32,264 nucleotides of DNA from Clostridiales bacterium DTU089 (GTDB lineage: Bacteria > Bacillota > Clostridia > Oscillospirales > Acutalibacteraceae). Position numbers and translations under genes: made by a program. Below the pieces are notes generated by a model that made no database searches, was not told the origin of the DNA, and saw only the letters and a program-made list of their open reading frames with translations. Location: contig LFSB01000018.1 of assembly GCA_001513045.1 (NCBI GenBank), positions 1 through 32,264 of the forward strand, written 5' to 3'. Position 1 is the stretch's first letter; the number at the start of each line of letters is the position of its first letter. This document shows positions 1 through 7,176 of this stretch, piece by piece.

Positions 1-1
1 T

Positions 2-952
2 GACGGCGTCATTGAAATTCAGGCGGTTGCCGTTGTGCTTGCAATGGGCTGTCGTGAGCGTCCGAGAGGTGCTTTGAGCATAGCGGGAACCCGTTGCTCC
101 GGCATCATGACCGCCGGTACGGCACAGAAATATGTTAATCTTGACGGCTATATGCCCGGAAAAACCGTTGTTATTCTCGGCTCGGGCGATATAGGTCTTA
201 TAATGGCGCGCAGAATGACTCTTGAAGGCGCAAAGGTAAAGATGGTATGTGAGCTTATGCCGTACTCGGGCGGACTTACAAGAAACATCGTTCAGTGCCT
301 TGACGACTTCGGAATTCCGCTCAAGCTCAGCTGCACTGTTGTTTCAACTCACGGCAAGGAGCGCCTTGAAGGCGTTACCATAGCAAAGGTTGACGATAAA
401 CTCCGCCCGATTCCGGGAACGGAGGAATATGTTGAGTGTGACACGCTTTTGCTTTCTGTCGGACTTATTCCCGAAAACGAGCTTTCACGCGGAGTCGGGC
501 TTTCGCTTGACCGTGTTACAAACGGCCCTGTTGTTGACCAGAACCGCGAAACTCCTCACAAGGGTATCTTTGCCTGCGGAAATGTTCTTCAGGTGCATGA
601 CCTGGTTGACTATGTTACCGAGGAAAGCCAGATTGCCGGTGACGGTGCCGCGGATTATATTCTCGGTACAAAATCAGATGCCGTATACATCAATACCAAG
701 GGCATCAACGGCGTACGCTATATAGTTCCTCAGCGCATTAACATAAAGCAGGATTCCGAAATAAAGCTTTATTTCCGCGTCGGCGCAGTCTATAAAGGGG
801 CAAAGGTTGTTGCAGAGTGTGACGGTAACATCATATACAGCAAGAAAAAGGTTAAGCTTGCCCCCGGAGAGATGGAAAACATCATCATAACAGCCGACCA
901 GCTTAAAGAAATGAATGAAAACAGCGAGATAATCGTAAGAGTGGAGGAATAA
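2..952 (+). CDS. FAD/NAD(P)-dependent oxidoreductase, 3' part (glycerol-3-phosphate dehydrogenase-associated type)
   Basis: The reading frame is open from the first bases, so this is the C-terminal ~316 residues of a longer protein. It has a nucleotide-binding Rossmann loop GSGDIG (nt 179-196) following a beta strand (TVVIL), the MGCRERPRG segment seen in pyridine-nucleotide-disulfide oxidoreductases, and a C-terminal FAD-contacting stretch around GIFACGNV (nt ~563-586). About 90 residues at the end form an extra domain beyond the flavin fold. The stop lies 2 nt before a DUF1667 gene. In clostridia, a flavoprotein of this type plus DUF1667 usually accompanies a GlpA-like glycerol-3-phosphate dehydrogenase; that gene would lie upstream, outside the window. 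The flavoenzyme call is seen in sequence; the glycerol link is inferred from family context. Confidence 0.85.
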   Translation, partial: DGVIEIQAVAVVLAMGCRERPRGALSIAGTRCSGIMTAGTAQKYVNLDGYMPGKTVVILGSGDIGLIMARRMTLEGAKVKMVCELMPYSGGLTRNIVQCLDDFGIPLKLSCTVVSTHGKERLEGVTIAKVDDKLRPIPGTEEYVECDTLLLSVGLIPENELSRGVGLSLDRVTNGPVVDQNRETPHKGIFACGNVLQVHDLVDYVTEESQIAGDGAADYILGTKSDAVYINTKGINGVRYIVPQRINIKQDSEIKLYFRVGAVYKGAKVVAECDGNIIYSKKKVKLAPGEMENIIITADQLKEMNENSEIIVRVEE

Positions 953-954
953 CG

Positions 955-1308
955 ATGGTAAAGAATATAGTTTGCGTTTCGTGTCCTCTCGGCTGCCCGA
1001 TAGAGGTTACAATTGAGAACGGCGAAGTGGTTTCCGTAAAGGGAAACACCTGCAAAAGGGGAGACAACTACGCAAGAACCGAGATGACTGCTCCGAAAAG
1101 GTCTTTGACCTCCACTGTCAAGGTCGACGGCGGAGTGCTTCCCGTGGTTCCGGTAAAATCCGCGGCTCCCGTCCCCAAGGAGCTTATGTTCGACTGCATG
1201 AAGGAGATTAACAAGGTTACGGTTAAAGCGCCTGTAGCTATCGGTGATGTGGTTATAAAAAACATTCTCAACACCGGCGTGGATATAGTTGCTACTAATA
1301 ACGACTAA
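955..1308 (+). CDS. DUF1667 domain protein, cysteine-motif partner of the upstream flavoprotein
   Basis: This 117-residue protein opens with a C-x2-C-x3-C pattern (C7, C10, C14) and a fourth cysteine at C33 in a TCKRG context, a layout suited to an Fe-S cluster or metal site. The family (DUF1667) is regularly encoded right after FAD-dependent oxidoreductases of the anaerobic glycerol-3-phosphate dehydrogenase cluster and is thought to serve electron transfer. The ATG follows the upstream stop by 2 nt, and a GGAGG-type site lies in the last codons of the flavoprotein, so the two are almost certainly translationally coupled. The electron-carrier role is inference; no enzymatic motif is visible. 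Confidence 0.85.
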   Translation: MVKNIVCVSCPLGCPIEVTIENGEVVSVKGNTCKRGDNYARTEMTAPKRSLTSTVKVDGGVLPVVPVKSAAPVPKELMFDCMKEINKVTVKAPVAIGDVVIKNILNTGVDIVATNND

Positions 1309-1330
1309 AAAATTTAAGGATGGTGTCCCG

Positions 1331-2740
1331 ATGAGCAAGGCTTACGAAATCGCCGCAAATACACTTCCCTCGTCACGCCAGCTGGAGTGGCAAAAAACCG
1401 AGTTTTACGGCTTGATACATTTCGGCATGTGTAATTTTCTCAACCGTGAATGGTCCGACGGAAAAACAAAGGCGGAAAATTTTATTCCCGAGGCGTTTTC
1501 GGCAGAGGAGTGGGTGCAGCTTTGCAAAAGCGCGGGCATGAAGGGCGTTATTCTTAACTGCAAGCCGCATGACGGCTTTTGCCTTTGGAATACCGCATGC
1601 ACCGATTATTCGGTCATGAATGCGGATAACTGGGATACAGACGAGCGCGATATTGTCAAGCTGCTTTCCGAGCAATGCCGCAGATACGGCCTGAAGTTCG
1701 GCATCTCCGTTTCTCCTCTTGACCGCCATGAACCTCTTTTCGGCAGCGGAGACGAGTATAACGAGCATTTCAAAAAGCTGCTTGCTGAGCTCCTGACAAA
1801 CTACGGTGACATTTTCTGTGTGCGTCTTGACGGTTCAAATGAGCCTTCAAAAGACGGCAAAATTCAAAAGTATGACTGGTACGGCTATTATGATGTAATC
1901 CGCAAGCTTCAGCCCAATGCCGTAATAAGCCTTTGCGGTCCGGATGTTCGCTGGTACGGAAATGAGTGGGGCGTCTGCCGTAAAAACGAATGGAGCGTTG
2001 TTCCTAAGCGCTTGTGTATAGATGAGGCAATAAAAAATGCCGAAAAGCCCGAAAACAAAAAGGCTAAGGATAAAATGGAGCTTGACCTCGGAGGACGCAA
2101 ATTTATAAAGAACGATACGGAGTTTATCTGGTATCCGGCGGAGGTCAGCGTGTCCATACGCGAGAGCTGGTATTATCATAAGAGTGATGATTACAGCGTA
2201 AAAACCAAGGATAAGCTGCTGAAGCTTTACTATGAATCCGTGGGTGCCAACGCCGCTCTTATGCTGGGTATTTCTCCCGATAAGGACGGAAAATTCCCCG
2301 ATATAGACACACAAATACTCCGTTCCTTCGGCTATGACCTTGAAAAGATGTTCTCATATGAGGTTTCGTACGATGCAAAGTATTCCGCAAGCAGCGAGTA
2401 CAGCCCCGAATACTCGGTTGAGAATCTCCGCAGCACCGGTGACGACAAGACATGGCGTCCCGCGGATAATGATAAGCATCCCGAAATAATTATCGAGCTG
2501 CCCGAAAAGGATATGTTTGACAAGGTGGTTCTCATGGAAAACATAAAAAACGGTCAGCATGTTGAGGAATTCGAGCTTTTTGTGGATGAGGGCAACGGAA
2601 AGTTCAAAAGGTACGATAAATCCGGAGTTGTAGGCTATAAGCACATTTGTAAATTACGTCCGATGGATGTCAAACGTGTGAAAATAGTCTTCAAGGAGTT
2701 CCGCGGAAAGCTGGATATGTCGTCAATAATAATGTATTAA
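1331..2740 (+). CDS. GH29 alpha-L-fucosidase-like glycosidase with C-terminal F5/8C-like domain
   Basis: This is a 469-residue protein without a signal peptide, hence cytoplasmic. The start at 1331 is preferred over an upstream in-frame start at 1289, because AAGGA at 1316-1320 sits 10 nt before it and the earlier start overlaps the previous gene. GH29 landmarks are visible: LIHFG (res 28-32), KPHDGFCLW (78-86, usually KHHDGFALW), a strand ending VRLDG with the probable nucleophile D167, and GPDVRW (203-208). Residues ~355-469 look like a discoidin/F5-8C beta-sandwich. The family hydrolyses alpha-L-fucosides. The gene lies 22 nt after the DUF1667 gene and may be co-transcribed with it. The nucleophile context (VRLDGSNE rather than WFDG) is unusual, so substrate assignment is tentative. 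Confidence 0.8.
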   Translation: MSKAYEIAANTLPSSRQLEWQKTEFYGLIHFGMCNFLNREWSDGKTKAENFIPEAFSAEEWVQLCKSAGMKGVILNCKPHDGFCLWNTACTDYSVMNADNWDTDERDIVKLLSEQCRRYGLKFGISVSPLDRHEPLFGSGDEYNEHFKKLLAELLTNYGDIFCVRLDGSNEPSKDGKIQKYDWYGYYDVIRKLQPNAVISLCGPDVRWYGNEWGVCRKNEWSVVPKRLCIDEAIKNAEKPENKKAKDKMELDLGGRKFIKNDTEFIWYPAEVSVSIRESWYYHKSDDYSVKTKDKLLKLYYESVGANAALMLGISPDKDGKFPDIDTQILRSFGYDLEKMFSYEVSYDAKYSASSEYSPEYSVENLRSTGDDKTWRPADNDKHPEIIIELPEKDMFDKVVLMENIKNGQHVEEFELFVDEGNGKFKRYDKSGVVGYKHICKLRPMDVKRVKIVFKEFRGKLDMSSIIMY

Positions 2741-2747
2741 ACATAAA

Positions 2748-2785
2748 AAACGGCTGCGTTTTGCAGCCGTTTAATTTTTATTTTG
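2748..2785. terminator. Bidirectional intrinsic terminator between the fucosidase and MFS genes
   Basis: A perfect 10-bp stem (AAACGGCTGC at 2748-2757 with GCAGCCGTTT at 2763-2772) encloses a 5-nt loop. It is followed on the plus strand by a T-rich tract and preceded by an A-run that becomes a T-run on the minus strand. It lies between two convergent genes and can serve both; the T-rich side overlaps the end of the minus-strand gene. Confidence 0.85.
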
Positions 2786-4031
2786 ATTTCTTTTTTCTTG
2801 TTGCCCGTATGAAGAAAAACATCAGTATTGCCGTTATCAGCGGATACAGCGCCGCAACCGCCATTCCTGAGCGCAAGCCCAGCTCCTCTGCGTTGAGAGC
2901 GTATTTTTCGCCGATATCCGCAAGGAGCCCGATGTTGGGGGCGTTGTCTGAAAAATATCCGGTGATTTTCGGGCATACGGCTGCCCCGAAGTCTCCGCCG
3001 AGGGCAAGTATGGCAAAAAGCCACGCTCCCGCCTTGGGATAGCTTTCGGATGCCGCAACAAGAGTGCCGGGCCACAGCATTGATGAAGCAAGACCGGTCA
3101 GCGCACAGGCAACAAGGCTTACCGCCGGTATTGATGAAAATGCTACGGCTGCGTAACAGAATATGCCGAGCACAGAGCAGAAGAACATGAATTTTTTAAG
3201 ATTTATTTTATCTCCGAGCACGCCGTGGAACAGCCTTCCGAGGCCTAACATCAGCGCAAACATGCAAACTCCGAGAGAGTCTCCCAGCAGCTTAGGCAGC
3301 GTCATAACACGCTCAAGGAATGCCGAGCTCCACTGCACCATGGTGTTTTCCGTGCCGGCACCGAAAAACATTATAAGGAAACAAAGAATAAAAATCGGAG
3401 TGAGCATCACCTCGCGCATGCCTTGGCTTTTGGATTCCGGAGGAATATTCGGCATCTTTGAAAACGCGAAAAGGAAGAAGTTTATCAGCGGAGGTACAGC
3501 CCACGCCAGCATAACGTACTGCCATTTTGATGTTCCTGCAAATTGAATGAATACCGCGGTTGTGAGTATTATAAACATCTGTCCCCATGCGTACATTGAG
3601 TGAAGCAGTGCCATGCTGCCGCTTTTTGAGGACGCGGGAAGATTGTCCGTAAGCGGGCTTGTAAGCACCTCTATAAGTCCGCCGCCTATTGAGAAAATGA
3701 CTGTGAAAATCAAGAATCCGGTGTACGGATTTTCAAATATTTCCGGAGACAGCGCAAAACCGATAAATCCTATGCTTATGAGAATATTCGAGAGCATAGT
3801 GAATGGCCTGAAGCCGTATTTATCGGCAACTTTGCTGAACACAAGGTCGCTTGCGAGCTGCACGAAAAAGTTTATGCTCAGAAGTGAGGCAAAGGCCCCG
3901 TAATCAAGTCCCACGGTTTCTCTGATGGAAATAAAAAGCAGGGGAACGAGCATGATTACCGCGGACTGAATAAATGATGCCGCACTGCATGCAATTCGGG
4001 TAAGTATGTATTCGTCTTTTTTTCGGGACAT
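2778..4031 (-). CDS. Major facilitator superfamily transporter
   Basis: This is a 417-residue hydrophobic protein with about twelve membrane segments, the usual MFS length. The cytoplasmic loop after the second segment carries DKYGFRPF (res 70-77), the MFS motif A region, and a longer hydrophilic stretch near the middle (MPNIPPESKSQG) divides the two six-helix halves. It ends in the basic tail RATRKKKSK. The start is supported by GGAGG upstream on the minus strand. The gene lies 19 nt after rnhA on the same strand, so it is probably co-transcribed. The overall look resembles the sugar-permease branch (FucP-like), and a fucosidase lies next door but converges from the other strand, so fucose transport is only a guess. 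Substrate unknown. Confidence 0.85.
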   Translation of the reverse strand: MSRKKDEYILTRIACSAASFIQSAVIMLVPLLFISIRETVGLDYGAFASLLSINFFVQLASDLVFSKVADKYGFRPFTMLSNILISIGFIGFALSPEIFENPYTGFLIFTVIFSIGGGLIEVLTSPLTDNLPASSKSGSMALLHSMYAWGQMFIILTTAVFIQFAGTSKWQYVMLAWAVPPLINFFLFAFSKMPNIPPESKSQGMREVMLTPIFILCFLIMFFGAGTENTMVQWSSAFLERVMTLPKLLGDSLGVCMFALMLGLGRLFHGVLGDKINLKKFMFFCSVLGIFCYAAVAFSSIPAVSLVACALTGLASSMLWPGTLVAASESYPKAGAWLFAILALGGDFGAAVCPKITGYFSDNAPNIGLLADIGEKYALNAEELGLRSGMAVAALYPLITAILMFFFIRATRKKKSK

Positions 4032-4050
4032 AAAAAAATCCTCCGTTTAT

Positions 4051-4500
4051 TCAGGCGTGTTTTTGTGATTGTGCCACGGCAAGGGCGTCGCAACGCTCGT
4101 TTTCCGGGTGGCCGTTGTGACCCTTTATCCACTCAAAGGATACCTCGTGCTTTTCGAGCAGAGGAAGCAGCATTTCCCATAAATCCGTATTCAGCGCAGG
4201 CTTTTTATCTGCTTTTTTCCATCCGTTTGACCGCCATGAATAGACCCAGCGCTTTGTTACGGCATCACACACGTATTTTGAATCGGTTGTAACAGTAACA
4301 CGGCAGGGCTTGTTCAGCGCTTTGAGTCCTTCGATTACCGCGGTAAGCTCCATGCGGTTGTTGGTGGTCGCTTTTTCACCGCCGGACAGCTCTTTTTCTG
4401 TTGAGCGAAAGCGCAGGACAGTACCCCAGCCGCCCGGCCCCGGGTTTCCGGAGCAGGCACCGTCTGTAAAGATTTGCACAAGCGGGAGTTCATTGTTCAT
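4051..4500 (-). CDS. rnhA: Ribonuclease HI
   Basis: This 149-residue protein degrades the RNA strand of RNA-DNA hybrids in the cytoplasm. All catalytic residues of the family are seen: D13 in [17 protein letters not shown]51 in [10 protein letters not shown]73 in TTDSKYV, H128 in KGHNGHPEN and D138 in RCDALA. The basic helix ([19 protein letters not shown]) used to grip the hybrid is present. An in-frame TTG lies 12 nt upstream, but the ATG at 4500 is the better start because GGTGAT, a good Shine-Dalgarno match, sits 4 nt before it. The gene is transcribed away from the nucleotidyltransferase fusion and heads a two-gene unit with the MFS transporter. Confidence 0.96.
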   Translation of the reverse strand: MNNELPLVQIFTDGACSGNPGPGGWGTVLRFRSTEKELSGGEKATTNNRMELTAVIEGLKALNKPCRVTVTTDSKYVCDAVTKRWVYSWRSNGWKKADKKPALNTDLWEMLLPLLEKHEVSFEWIKGHNGHPENERCDALAVAQSQKHA

Positions 4501-4576
4501 AATAATCACCAAATAATAAGGAGTTTTTGCAAAATAAAAAGCATATTTGCGTCCGGCATTGCGGAATTTATCTGTT

Positions 4577-4605
4577 ATCTTAACATCAAAACACCGATTT
4601 TACAA
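4577..4605 (-). promoter_or_regulatory. Candidate sigma-A promoter for rnhA-MFS
   Basis: Read on the minus strand, TTGTAA (4605-4600), a 17-nt spacer and TAAGAT (4582-4577) preceded by TGT (an extended -10 pattern) lie about 77 nt upstream of the rnhA start. Spacing is ideal but both boxes are imperfect. Confidence 0.35.
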
Positions 4606-4686
4606 TAGAAAAACAAAAAATACGGTTATAAACGCCGCCTCAAGGCAATAATAAGGTATCGAAAAATTCTTTTGGAGGCGTTTTTA

Positions 4687-7023
4687 ATGAAAGCGGTAAT
4701 AATGGCGGGCGGAGAAGGAACGAGGCTGCGTCCTCTGACCTGTACTCTTCCTAAGCCGATGGCGCGTCTGTGCGGAAGACCGGTGCTCGAGTATATTCTC
4801 GACCTGCTTTGCGGTGCAGGAATAAACGAGGCGGTAATAACATTAAAATATCTTCCCGATGCTGTGATATCGTATTTCGATTCTGCACCGAGAGAGGGCA
4901 TGAAGCTTGAATTTGTTGTTGAAAACGAACCTATGGGAACGGCAGGAGGGGTTAAAAATGCCCTGAAAGATGCAAATGAGGATTTCCTGGTTATCAGCGG
5001 AGATGCCTTGTGTGACTATGATTTAAAGAAAGCGGTGCAGTTTCATAAAAGCACGAATGCAGATGCAACAATTGTCTGTGCCCGTGCGGATGACCCGAGA
5101 GAATACGGCCTCGTTTCGGCAAATGATGACGGCACGGTGACGGGCTTTATCGAAAAGCCTGCATGGGCGCAGGTTACAACCGATTGTGCAAATACAGGTA
5201 TTTATATCTTCAAGCCTTCTGTTTTAAGCCTTATACCTGACGAAAAGGCATCCGACTTTGCAAAGGACATCTTTCCGCACATGCTTGAAAAAGGCGGAAA
5301 GCTGGTCGCATACAGAGCGGAGGGGTATTGGTGCGATATAGGGGATCTCGCGTCTTATAGAAAATGCCAATCGGACATATTGAACGGCAGGGTAAGGTGC
5401 TCGCTCAAGCCCGTGGCACAGGGAGTGTTTACAGGCGCAAAGCTTCCGTCCGGAAGCTATACGCTTGTTCCGCCAGTGTATATAGGCAGGAATGTTCAGA
5501 TTGAGAGCGGAGCGGTTATCGGTCCGGACAGCGTTGTGGATGACGGAAGTCTTGTCGGACGCGGCGCAACGGTAAGAAGAAGCGTGATGCTGCAAAATTC
5601 GTTTGTCTCTGCGTCCGCAAAGCTGAACGAGGCAATATTGTGCTGCTCAGCCTCGGTAAAAAGAGGGGGACAGATATACGAGGGCGGAGTTCTGGGTCAG
5701 GGCTCGGTTCTCGGTACGGATGCGGTTTTGCGCCAGAATGTCCTTGTGTGGCCGGATAAAAAGATAGATTCCCTCTCAAGCGTCACCGAGAATATAAAAT
5801 TCGGTGAGGGCGTAAGCGCATCAATAAGTGAGAGCGAAATTACAGGTGAATACGGGGTGGAGCTCACTCCCGAAAAATGCGTCTGCCTCGGCGCGGCAAT
5901 AGGCAGTTGCGAATTCGGTAAGCGTGTCGGGATTTCAACGGACGGAGAGAAAACCTCAAAGGTCATGAAGCTTGCAATTACGGCGGGACTTATGTATTCC
6001 GGAAGCCATGTATGGGATTTCGGCGAGTGCTTTGAGGCGCAGAATTCATTTTTTACATCCTTTTGCGGGCTTGAAACAGGCATATTTATTTCCGGAACAC
6101 AGGGCGGGGCATCTGTACGCCTTTGCACAAACGGAGGGCTGAGCCTTCCCAGAAGCGCCGAAAGGGAGATAGACAGCAGGCTGAAAAGGGGAGAATTCAA
6201 CCGTTGCACCGGCGATGACTGCCGTGATATATCCGATATGCGAAGCGTTTATATGATATATAAACGTGAATTGTGTAATCAGGCAACCGGAGAGCTTTAC
6301 GGAATGTCCGCAAGAATTGAGAGCCCCGTGGAGGAAATAAAGGATATAGTGAGCAGTGCACTGGCGCTGCTCGGCGCAAAGGACTCTCCGCAGCTGCTCT
6401 TTCGTATAAATTCAAAGGGAACAAGATTGAGCGCGGAGTATACAGCTACAGGCGAGCATATTCCCTTTGAAAAGCTGCTTGCAATATGCTGCGATTATGA
6501 ATTGAAGAACGGACGGGATGTTGCGCTTCCGTGCGATGCTCCTCAGATGATAAGCTCCTTGGCAACCGGCTACGGCAAGCGTGCGATAAGGTACGCCGGA
6601 ACGCCTGCGGACACCGCGGAAAACGAGGCGAGAAAGCTCGGTGCCAGGCAGATATGGAGCCGTGATGCGCTTTTTATGTGTGTGAAGCTGATGTCGATAA
6701 TGAAGGATACAGGAAAATCCCTTCATGAGCTTCAGGATGAGCTTCCGGGGTTCTATATTGCGAGAAAATATGTCGATATCGATGTCTCTCCGGCGCGCAT
6801 ATCAGATGCTTTGAAGAAGGAAAACTCGGATGTGTCTCACAGCGAGGAGGGCGTGCTGTTCAATAACGGAAACGGCAAAATACTTGTAACGCCGCTGAAA
6901 AACGGGCGTGCTCTGCGTATAATCGCAGAGGCTGTGGATTCGGAAACAGCTCAGGAGCTGTGTGCACTCACCGAACGACAAATACGGCTTGCCGCTCTTG
7001 ACATTGCAGACAATAAGGAGTAA
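4687..7023 (+). CDS. Sugar-1-phosphate nucleotidyltransferase fused to a degenerate phosphohexomutase domain
   Basis: This is a 778-residue fusion. Residues 1-~235 form a nucleotidyltransferase with the NTP-binding signature GGEGTRLRPLT (8-18), PKPM (23-26) and the metal and substrate segments SGDAL and FIEKP. Residues ~255-350 hold left-handed beta-helix hexapeptide repeats. The rest follows the alpha-D-phosphohexomutase layout of mannose-1-phosphate guanylyltransferase/phosphomannomutase fusions. However, the phosphoserine loop (normally TASHNP) reads SGTQGG (469-474) and the metal loop (normally DGDGDR) reads NSKGTR (575-580), so mutase catalysis is unlikely. Start: GGAGG at 4674-4678 lies 8 nt before the ATG, which beats an in-frame TTG at 4672. 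It diverges from rnhA. The NDP-sugar made is unknown; GDP-mannose or NDP-glucose are possible. Confidence 0.85.
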   Translation: MKAVIMAGGEGTRLRPLTCTLPKPMARLCGRPVLEYILDLLCGAGINEAVITLKYLPDAVISYFDSAPREGMKLEFVVENEPMGTAGGVKNALKDANEDFLVISGDALCDYDLKKAVQFHKSTNADATIVCARADDPREYGLVSANDDGTVTGFIEKPAWAQVTTDCANTGIYIFKPSVLSLIPDEKASDFAKDIFPHMLEKGGKLVAYRAEGYWCDIGDLASYRKCQSDILNGRVRCSLKPVAQGVFTGAKLPSGSYTLVPPVYIGRNVQIESGAVIGPDSVVDDGSLVGRGATVRRSVMLQNSFVSASAKLNEAILCCSASVKRGGQIYEGGVLGQGSVLGTDAVLRQNVLVWPDKKIDSLSSVTENIKFGEGVSASISESEITGEYGVELTPEKCVCLGAAIGSCEFGKRVGISTDGEKTSKVMKLAITAGLMYSGSHVWDFGECFEAQNSFFTSFCGLETGIFISGTQGGASVRLCTNGGLSLPRSAEREIDSRLKRGEFNRCTGDDCRDISDMRSVYMIYKRELCNQATGELYGMSARIESPVEEIKDIVSSALALLGAKDSPQLLFRINSKGTRLSAEYTATGEHIPFEKLLAICCDYELKNGRDVALPCDAPQMISSLATGYGKRAIRYAGTPADTAENEARKLGARQIWSRDALFMCVKLMSIMKDTGKSLHELQDELPGFYIARKYVDIDVSPARISDALKKENSDVSHSEEGVLFNNGNGKILVTPLKNGRALRIIAEAVDSETAQELCALTERQIRLAALDIADNKE

Positions 7024-7026
7024 TAT
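6998..7026 (+). promoter_or_regulatory. Candidate promoter for rnj overlapping the end of the upstream gene
   Basis: A perfect TTGACA (6998-7003) is followed after exactly 17 nt by TAATAT (7021-7026). The -35 lies inside the last codons of the nucleotidyltransferase fusion and the -10 begins at its stop codon. This would give an rnj transcript with a leader of roughly 140 nt. Confidence 0.45.
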
Positions 7027-7119
7027 ATTAAAGTATATATTTATTATTCTGGGTTATTATGTAAATCATTTTACTTCTGGCGTATGCCATCGGATATACC
7101 GGTAACAAATATAACAATA

Positions 7120-7151
7120 ATACCGTTGCGCGCGGATAAGCGGCACGGTAT
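7120..7151 (+). promoter_or_regulatory. Leader hairpin upstream of rnj
   Basis: ATACCGT (7120-7126) pairs with ACGGTAT (7145-7151). The stem continues inward through GC/GC and CGC/GCG with single bulges at 7127 and 7130, giving 12 bp around the 6-nt loop GGATAA. It ends 13 nt before the AAGGAG ribosome-binding site. No T-run follows, so it is not a terminator. A role in rnj control is inference. Confidence 0.4.
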
Positions 7152-7176
7152 ACATAAATATTTTAAGGAGAAAATA

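Noticed and set aside
2778-4031. Naming the MFS gene a fucose permease because a fucosidase is adjacent
   Set aside because: The genes converge and are separated by a terminator; the MFS gene is grouped with rnhA and no substrate residue was identified.
4630-4686. A terminator ahead of the nucleotidyltransferase fusion
   Set aside because: The stem is 7 bp with a ~40-nt loop and ends at the start codon; there is no upstream plus-strand gene to terminate.
7084-7176. Upstream ATG extension of RNase J
   Set aside because: There is no ribosome site before 7084, the extra residues are not family-like, and the leader holds a stable hairpin; AAGGAG supports 7177.
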